Below, piece by piece: positions 12,101 to 21,100 of a DNA stretch of 64,000 bases. This DNA comes from Trachythela sp. YZ-2020 (Eukaryota > Cnidaria > Anthozoa > Malacalcyonacea > Clavulariidae). Location of the stretch: contig JADLSH010000231.1 of NCBI GenBank assembly GCA_016169945.1, forward strand, positions 2,356,001 through 2,420,000, written 5' to 3'. Within the stretch, counting starts at the first letter, position 1, and each line of letters opens with the position of its first letter. Both the position numbers and the translations under genes were made by a program. A model generated the notes under the pieces. The model worked only from the letters and a program-made list of their open reading frames with translations. It was not told where the DNA came from and searched no databases.

Positions 12101-15100
12101 ACATGTCACTTTTACTGTTCACATAGCGTCTTAGAACAAAGCTGGCAGCAGCAAACTGAAGGCGTTGTAGACGCTTGAGGAGGAAATCGGGCAGTGGGTA
12201 AAAAACTGTATCACAGTAGTTGAGTTTTGAAAGAACTAGTGATTCTGCTAACTGTTTCCTTAGTTTGAAGTCTGTAAAGTTCTTAATCTTCTTCAGTATC
12301 CTAACTGTACCGTAGCAGCTTTTGCAAATAGCCTTGACATGTTCGTCCCATTTCAAATTTTCGTGAAAATGTACTTGCATACTTCTACGTATTTTAAAGT
12401 TTTACTTGAAATAGCATGCAACAGGGGGACGACTCGTATCCAATCTATGAAGTCGATACATTTGGCGTGTAGACAATAGCATGGTCTTAAGGCTCTTTTC
12501 CACTCATCGCAAAAACCAACTCGCAAGCTCGCTGCGAGTACTTTCATCCAATTACAATGCTCAACAGTTTATTTTAATTACATGAAAGTACTCGCAGCGA
12601 GCTTGCGAGTTGGTTTTTGCGATGAGTGGAAAAGAGCCTTTAGTCTTGCTAGGATTGAGAGCAAGGTAAGTCTCGCTAGACCAGGAACTCATGATGTTGA
12701 GCGAGGAGTTCAGCTCTTCTGCAGTTTTGTGGAGTTCAGCAGGACGTGAACTTGAGTACATTGTCGTGTCGTCCGCGTATACTGGAATGTAGTAACTGAA
12801 GGGGGTAAATGATCTTGTAAGTCAGATACGTATAAATTAAATAGCATGGGTCCCAGTATGGATCCCTGGGGTACACCAACACGCACAGTCGCTGACTCTG
12901 ATACCCACAGCATATCGTGGAATACAATACGATTGTGACGGCCGATTCTACGCTTATTCAATGCATGGCATTGTTTGTGTTAACAAGACTTGGCTTTCTA
13001 CAAATATTTACAATGAAATTCTGCACCCGAGATATACAACAGTCAGAAATGATCGTAAAACCCGTGGAGGTGGTGCGTTTTTAGGGATTAAGACTGCATT
13101 ATTTAAATCTGTGCACGGAATTGAACATAATCATGGTTTGGAGATTTCTATAGCTGAAATAACAACTTCTGAAATATGAACATGCTTTTCTCTTCGTGTT
13201 ATCGTCCACAAGACGCTGACAAAGACTTTTCTTAATGTTTGCACTCATTGTTCAAAAGTGGTGCTTGTGGGCGATTTCAACTTATCGCGCGTGTGCTGGA
13301 ACTCGCTCGAAAACACTGCGCGCGGGAATGAGATGATGTTTGTTATAATATTTTATTTCTTAGAGCAAGTTAACATAACACCTACAAAAAGAAAGAACGT
13401 TCTTGACCTTGTGACAATTAAGTGACATTTTAAAGCCAACTAACTCAAAAATCTCCACCGATCACAGCGCTATCATTTTCTACCTTTTTTACCATGTAAC
13501 GGCCTAAAGGATAAAGAGAACTGTATTTGATCACCGTCGAGCTGATTTTGATGGTCTATACGAGCACATCTACAATCTCTCAATCTCACTGACATCGTAT
13601 CAGAGGACGGTGATATTAAGATACCAAGATTTGTCCAACTGGAAAAATACGTTCCTCGAGGCTGAATTGAAATTTGTTCCCGTCAAAAAGCTTCAAGCAC
13701 GCATGCATCTCCCATGGATGAACAGTTCCGTGCCTCACTTCACCAATAAGAAAAATTCCATTTAGGAAGAATTTTCATCCAACATTGTTGGACCAACAAT
13801 AGTTGACGGTGTTGGACTGCATGGTTTGAACGGGCCTTAAAATCGAAAGTTTTCAATATTCCAGGAAAGGTTTTGGCGAAGGTAGGTGACAGTTTCAACA
13901 TCAAGAAAATCCGAAAAATGACATTTAGCACACATAACATCATCATATGACGAAAGTATCTGTACTGTTAAGCTTGGATAATAACAAAGCACAAGATGAT
14001 TGGAAACGAGCTAATGCCGTGCCCGTTCATCAAAAACGTAAAGCGCCAATCTCGTTATATACTGTCACTATTGTCCAAAATCCTTGAACAATATCAAACA
14101 TCACGTTTTCAAAACATTTACCTATGTCAACATGGACTTGTTCCGGACGATCATGCATGATACAACTTATTGAATTATTGGATGAAATAGGTCATGAATT
14201 GGATAGCGGTAAGCAAATAGACGTACTTTACTCTCGAAGGCATTTGATAAAGTAGGCCACGCCCAGCTTCCACATCGACTTCATGAATTTGGTTTTAGAG
14301 TGAAAACATCCTAAAGTGGTTCTCATCATATCTCAGTAATCGTTATCAGCAGACAACGGTTCTTGGAGCGACGTCAAGACCGCTCCATACTTGGTCCATT
14401 ACTGTTTCTACAACATAATTTGGGATGTGGACGTCATCAAATTTAACGTGGTCTAAGCAAGTTGAATGCCAATGCACCAAAGCAACCAAAATGCTTGGAT
14501 ATGTACGTAAGAAGATCAACATTGGACATAAAAGATATCTGGGTCCGTTACGTCCCAGATTTGATTCTTGTCTCTTCCCAATTATGCTATGGTTCCCAAG
14601 CCTGGGCTCCAATTAATTGAATTGATCAAACGCACGAAAAAGATTCAAAGACGAGCAACTAAATATATATTAGAACTGCTCTTCGTCTGTGACATCAGTT
14701 ACAAAGAGATAATTGGAATGTTAGACATGATCCCTTTGTGTGGCATGAATTTCTTGACATGGTGTTCTTCCTCATCACTCAAATGAATTTTAAAACTGTC
14801 TGTATGATTACTATAAATCGGCTTCGGCAAATGTATTCAATATCGAGAATCCACGAACATGGAAATGTATAAACATTTAATTATACTGTATCTGTTTGAC
14901 TTGTATTGTTGTAACAAATCTCGTAGCTTGTTCTGGTTCAAAATCGTATTGTTTTTAGTTACATTTCAGTAATGTTTGTACGTGTTTTAATAGATATTAT
15001 GCGCCAAAGTGCCGCTATAATTGGCGAAAGCTGTCGCACACCCTGCCATTTAACTATACTTTTTTATGCATGTGAATTGTGAATAAAGTGTGAGTAGATG

Positions 15101-18100
15101 TATTATTTGGCAAAGTTAAATTACAAATAAAGGTGAAATTCAACATGCATATAGTCAACCCCCACCGAAGACAATTTCAAGGCATGAACGAATAAATCCT
15201 ATGGCTATGGCAATGGCGACGAACATATGTTTTTTTTCCACCAAGCTACTTACAATTGCTTATGTTCAATAAATCTTTGTAAGATGTTTAAAAGCTATAT
15301 GTTACACGAGGCAATTTTTGCTGCCACAAGCAACACAATTTCGGACACTGAGCCATGCCCATGTTATGTGGAAATGCAGGCACAGAAAACCAGTGAACAT
15401 GGCCCGCGTTTCACTTCATCGATATTATCATTTCTTTGTTGCCTCGTGGCATGTTTAGCAAGAAAAATATCGGCAAAGTAAAACAAGATTCATGCTCATA
15501 ATTTCGCTGCGAATATACGCCTTTTCGGGGTTCGTGAAGCCATCTTGCCAAGTGACGTAAACACAATAGGGCAACGATAGCATGACCCTGGGGACATATA
15601 CTGTATTCCCATTGGGACGAGGCAATGCTTTTACCATTGTATTTGCCACACTTGGCAAGATTGCGTCGCGAACCCCGAAAAGGCGTATACTTTTTACCTA
15701 ACGGCGGGCGGGAGGAAATTAAGGCGGGCGGGCGGGAGGAAATTAAGGCGGGCGGGCGGTTTCGTGCGGCCTTTATAACTATCCAATCATTTAACTCCCC
15801 TATCCTTTAGAACTCCCCAATAAAAACCCCTTCAAGAGACAGACTTGGAGCAAGTCTACTTGCAATGCAACGTCTGGCATAGAGTCATGTTATGTAAACT
15901 ATATTCACGATAAAATTGAGAACTTGACGCGCATTTTACTCCAAATAATGACAATAAAATATATGAGAAAAGTGAGAAGCAGTCCTTGCTCGCGGATTCT
16001 TTTTAAATCTAACATGGCTCCATGTCCGAAATTGCGTCGGAGCAAATATGTCTTCGTGTAACATGGCCTAAACACCCTCATACGTTTGACTCACCTGAGA
16101 GAGAAGTACAGCTCGTTGAAGACGGATGTATTGGCCACCGGTAATAAGGCTAAGTCCCATAAAGAAAGCTCTAAATGGACTTAGCGATGGCTCACATCCA
16201 ACACAATACAAGATAATACCCCTAGCGGCCATTTCGTGGCATATTTCAACTGGATCGTGATTGTCTGGACAGCCTCCAGGGATCTCGTCGCCAACTGTGT
16301 GTAGTCCATGTGGTTGGGCATCTCCTGGGAAAAGTAATACACAAACAACAAATGTTATAGGCCTGTTCATATCTCAGCGTATATGCCTGTTCATATGTTC
16401 GTACGATCAAAACTGTGTGCAAGACTGTGTCTGTAATACTGTAGCATTTCTCACAATGCTTATTGGTGATACCAAGATACAGCAATTTCAATTAAGGTTG
16501 TCAGCGACAATAGTCAAATGCACAATATGAGCACTAAAAGAATGATGTGAATAATCATAGTTTTAAATATGTTTAACGAATCAGTAGCCTCGTGGGATTA
16601 CAAATATAGAATTTAGGATATGATATTTGTATAAATATATATAGCAGAGCTAAATATAAGGAAAATATACCTTCGTTACGTTTTCAAGTTTAGGACAGTC
16701 GGCAACTTAAATACTAAAACTATCGGTAGGCCAGTTGGATGCATATCGGTACAATATCCTCACGAGGAATTTGTTATCTTGGAACGTATTTTACGAAACC
16801 CAGAATCGACATTGGCCGAAATCATTGAAGAGCTCCACCAAGAAACTGGTTCCCTCTATCCATGTTATCCATGTACTATTATTTGAAGCGGAACGGCTTC
16901 ACTCGGAAAAAGGTATGATCACAAAATATAGACTTATAGTATAATAATTGGTAAAATTCATCACCAAATAGCTCACCGTCAAACTGTACACTGTTTTTTT
17001 ATGTGGATTATTATTTTAGCTTGTCAAGATTGCCAGGCAGAGATCAGGGATGGATTTACTGGGGAGGGGGGGGGGGGGGGGGTGCACACCTCCTAGCCTT
17101 GGCCAAGGGGGTGCAGGGGGGTGTGCAAATTTCCATATCAAATCCAAATTTTGGATTAATTTGCAGGGCATTTATCAAACAAAAATAAAATATTGGGCCA
17201 TTGGGGGCACCAAGATCAAGCTGGATCCATCCCTGGGTTACATGCCTTTTACCAGCAGAAATGTTTGTTTATGTGGACGAAAGCGGATTCGTAAGTTATG
17301 ACTTAATTGTATAAAAAAAATTTCATCCACGACCACGCATATTTGAATGTAGGCTAATTGCTATCGAGATGTACAGTGTAAATGTATTATGATTTGTTTT
17401 AAGGATAAAAGAATATGTCGATCGTATGGTTATAGCTTGAAGGGCAAGCGAGGAACTTTTAGACGAGTGTATTCACCTTGGGGACCCCGGATCACAGCCA
17501 TTCCAGTTATATCAATGGAGGGGTTACTTGATGTTGGAATTTACAACGGCCATGTAACTGTTGAAACCTTTCTGAACTTCGTGCACACTACACTTGCCCC
17601 ATGCTTGCTACCTTTTGACGGGTTTAATCCCCGTTCAATTGTAATATTTGGTAGGTTTAAAATATCGCGCAGGTTATAACCTGTATGCATTAATACCAAC
17701 GATATGCTGTACGCACGTGAAACTCCTATTTTCTAATGTGAAACTCATTTTTTATATATATAACGCTGCTATACACCACACACAGGAGGTTGTTAACGCC
17801 ATCAAAGCTACCCTTTCTTCAGGTGACGGATGAAGAAATACAAAAGTATATTGAACATGCTGAATATTATTAGATTATAGATAACAACAAATTTTATTTC
17901 CAACTATTAGTGTACGATGTAAACCCGTAAACAAACTCATATGGTATGAACGCGTTTACTTAATTCTTGCGTCCTTTGTATCAATTTACAAGGATGAAAG
18001 TTCATGCAAAAGCTTTGCCCTTTGCACCTCAAATTGTCCAAGTGTCAAAACACCACTATCTTCCAGGCTTTTTAGATCTTTCAACTACTGGATAATAGCT

Positions 18101-21100
18101 GAACGCATTCGTATACCTGTAAATATAACCACAAATTAGTAAGTTAACGTTGAGTAATGTGGAAAAATCAAATATAGTTTATATATTGTAATAAACGTAG
18201 TTTTAAAACTATTGATTTCATACTTAACCTTTCTCTCCACGTCAACCACTGGCACTTCTGTCGTGTCTGAAGGACGTTGTGGCTGTTGTTCACTTGCAGA
18301 GCTGGTCGAGGCACTGCATGTTGCTGAGCTGGCCGACACTTCACTGCCGTCTCCAATCTTTTTCTCGATGAAGAAAGGTAATCGCGGAAGAACATCCTCA
18401 CTTTATGCGTTCCGTTCATCTGGAAGAAAAACAATTAAAACATCTTCTTAAGTGAAAATGTGTACAAGCTTGAAGCACGCGATTAGCAACATAACTTACC
18501 AGCATTTTAGCCAATATTTTCAGTTTGAATTCTGGTATGCCAGTGCCGTGTTTGGTTCTCAGTCGCAACATGCAGCTATCGAATGCATTGGCAGGGTTCA
18601 GCTCGTCTTCTGAATCAGAAACAGTGAAAATTAATAAATAGATACGCGTAATTGATAGACCGGTTGATGTATTAAAACGGCTGTAAAGCTCAATAAAACA
18701 GGTCACACTTGTTTACCTTCATCGCCATCGCTTCTGGTCCCATACTTTTCATGGAATGCCATGAATTGGGAAAAGGTTCGCTGTTCGTTGCTCTTTTAGA
18801 CGTTGTGGCAATGTGAGGATCTGCCCAAAGCTTTACCCATCCATCCTTTCCGGAAGAATACGCGTCAACGAGTTGGGAAATGTTCGTAATTGTGAGTTTA
18901 CGGTTTGTCCCATCATAATATCCGAGATGGAATGAGTCTGGATCGAATACTGGTAAAAGTTCATCCTTAAAATTCTCGAATAAGAACTCTCTGAGATTTT
19001 CTGTACACTGTTCTAGACAACCATTCGCGTGTCTATAGTTTTATCTACCTAGTCCTAGATGTCTTAGATTTTCAACTCCCAGAGGGATATGCACGCGCTT
19101 TCTGCCAGCTGGTAACTACAAAACATACCAGACTATCGAGCACGTATTTTATCACAAAATGGAAGACGAAGAGTTTGTTCACATCATGCTTAAAGTTACT
19201 CGGAAAGACAATAAACTGCAAGACACGTACACACGTCAGAACGTTGAAAATCTCAGTGTAGAAAATCTCAGAGAGTTCTTATTCGAGAATTTTAAGGATG
19301 AACTTTTACCAGCATTCGATCCAGACTCATTCCATCTCTGGTATTAGGATGGGAAAAACCGTAAACTCACAATTATGAACATTTCCCAACTCGTTGACGC
19401 GTATTCTTCCGGAAAGGATGCATGGGTAAAGCTGTGGGCAGATCCTCACATTGCGACAACGTCTAAAAGAGCAACGAATAGTTCAAAGCGAATCTTTTCC
19501 GAATTCATGGCATTCCATGAAAAGAATGGAACCAGAAGCGATGGCGGCAAACAAGTGTGACCTGTTTTACTGAGCTTTACAGCCGTTTTAATACATCAAC
19601 CGGTCTATCAATTACGCGTATCTATTTATTAATTTTCACTGTTTCTGATTCAGAAGACGAGTTGAACCCTGCCATTGCATTCGATAGCTGTATGTTGCGA
19701 CTGAGAACCAAACACGGTACTGGCATACCAGAATTCAAATTGAAAATATTGGCTAAAATTCTGGTAAGTTATGTTGCTAATCGCGTGCTTCAAGTTTAAT
19801 TGTTTTTCTTCCAGATGAACGGAACGCATAAAGTGAGGATGTTCTTCCGCGATTACCTTTCTTCCTCGAGAAAAAGATTGGAGACGGCAGTGAAGTGTCG
19901 CCCAGCTCAGCAACATGCAGTGCCACGACCAGCTCTGCAAGTGAACAACAGCCACAACGTCCTTCAGACACGACATAAGTGCCAGTGGTTGACGTGGAGA
20001 GAAAGGTTAAGTATGAAATCAATAGTTTTAAAATTAACTACGTTTATTACAATATATAAACTATATTTGATTTTTCCACATTACTCAACGTTAACTTACT
20101 AATTTGTGGTTATATTTACAGGTATACGAATGCGTTCAGCTATAATCCAGCAGTTGAAAGATCTAAAAAGCCTGGAAGATAGTGGTGTTTTGACACTTGG
20201 ACAATTTGAGGTGCAAAGGGATAAGCTTTTGCATGAACTTTCATCCTTGTAAATTGATAGAAAGGACGCCAGAAGTAAACGCGTTCATACCATATGAGTT
20301 TGTTTATGGGTTTACATTGTACACTAATAGTTGGAAATAAAATTTGTTGTTATCAAATAAAATGCAGGATGTTTAATATACCATCAACTAGGACTCGTCG
20401 CAGCTATGCCAAGCTATATGGTTTTCTTTGCGATTTATTGTTTTGTCTTTGAAAGTTGACAAAATTAAGTATAAAAAATTGAAATTGGTGTAGTGTACAT
20501 AATGGTGAATTGTTCACATCATTCTTTGAGTGCTCATATTGTACATTTGACTATTGTCGCTGACAACCTTAATTGAAATTGCTGTAAATGTCGCTCTTTT
20601 CATGCGCATTGATGATTTATCAATAAACTATAAATTAATGTTTTCAATCTGCTAACTATAAAGCGATAATCATATACATTATTTAAACCGGTATAAAATA
20701 CTTTCATGTACACACGTTTATCAGACAATGTAACTCGTGAAGGGAACAGTTAACAATTAGATCATGAGCTCAAGATTCCTATGAGGTGATAGTTGATGAG
20801 GGCGAAGCTCGAATGAACTATCATCTCATAGAAATCGAGAGCGAATAATCTAATTGTTTTAGTAGAAACCAGCAAGAAAACAGTATTTCAAAACGTTTTT
20901 CATAATTTATTGAAATAAATTCGTTAAAAATCGCGCCGAGGAGATGCCTGTTTCGCTACTCGCTATCTATCGACAATTAGATAGAGAGTAGCGTAGCCAA
21001 TCAATTTACAGCATTTGCAATAGTATACTAGTATGATTCTACTAATATCTGATAGTATCTGATAGGAATTCTATCTGTTTAATGTTTCTTGTTATCTTGT

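Larger units (their letters stand above)
15293..16069. mobile_element. MITE of the GTTACACGAGGCA family with nested insert
   Basis: The left end AGCTATATGTTACACGAGGC and right end CTTCGTGTAACATGGCCT match the element at 4758-5976. The flanking trinucleotide is AAA on both sides. It ends 26 bp from the 5' splice site of vWA exon 3 (16095). A palindromic element and a G-rich repeat sit inside. Confidence 0.7.
16480..20584. mobile_element. Tc1/mariner-type transposon with internal 1.1-kb palindrome
   Basis: The terminal repeats start CAGCAATTTCAATTAAGG and match over about 72 bp with two mismatches. TA dinucleotides flank both ends (16478-16479 and 20585-20586). The left part carries a dead transposase on the plus strand. 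The rest is two inverted copies (17880-19003 and 19267-20354) of a second, multi-exon gene around a spacer of about 260 bp. It sits in intron 2 of the vWA gene. Confidence 0.85.

Noticed and set aside
12961..12961. Head-to-head LINE junction as a twin-priming inversion
   Set aside because: The C-terminal sequences on the two sides belong to different LINE families, so they are two separate insertions.
19800..20102. Arg-rich open frame in both palindrome arms (also 18168-18434 minus)
   Set aside because: It overlaps a better supported exon in another frame that continues across the splice into the coiled-coil-like tail.
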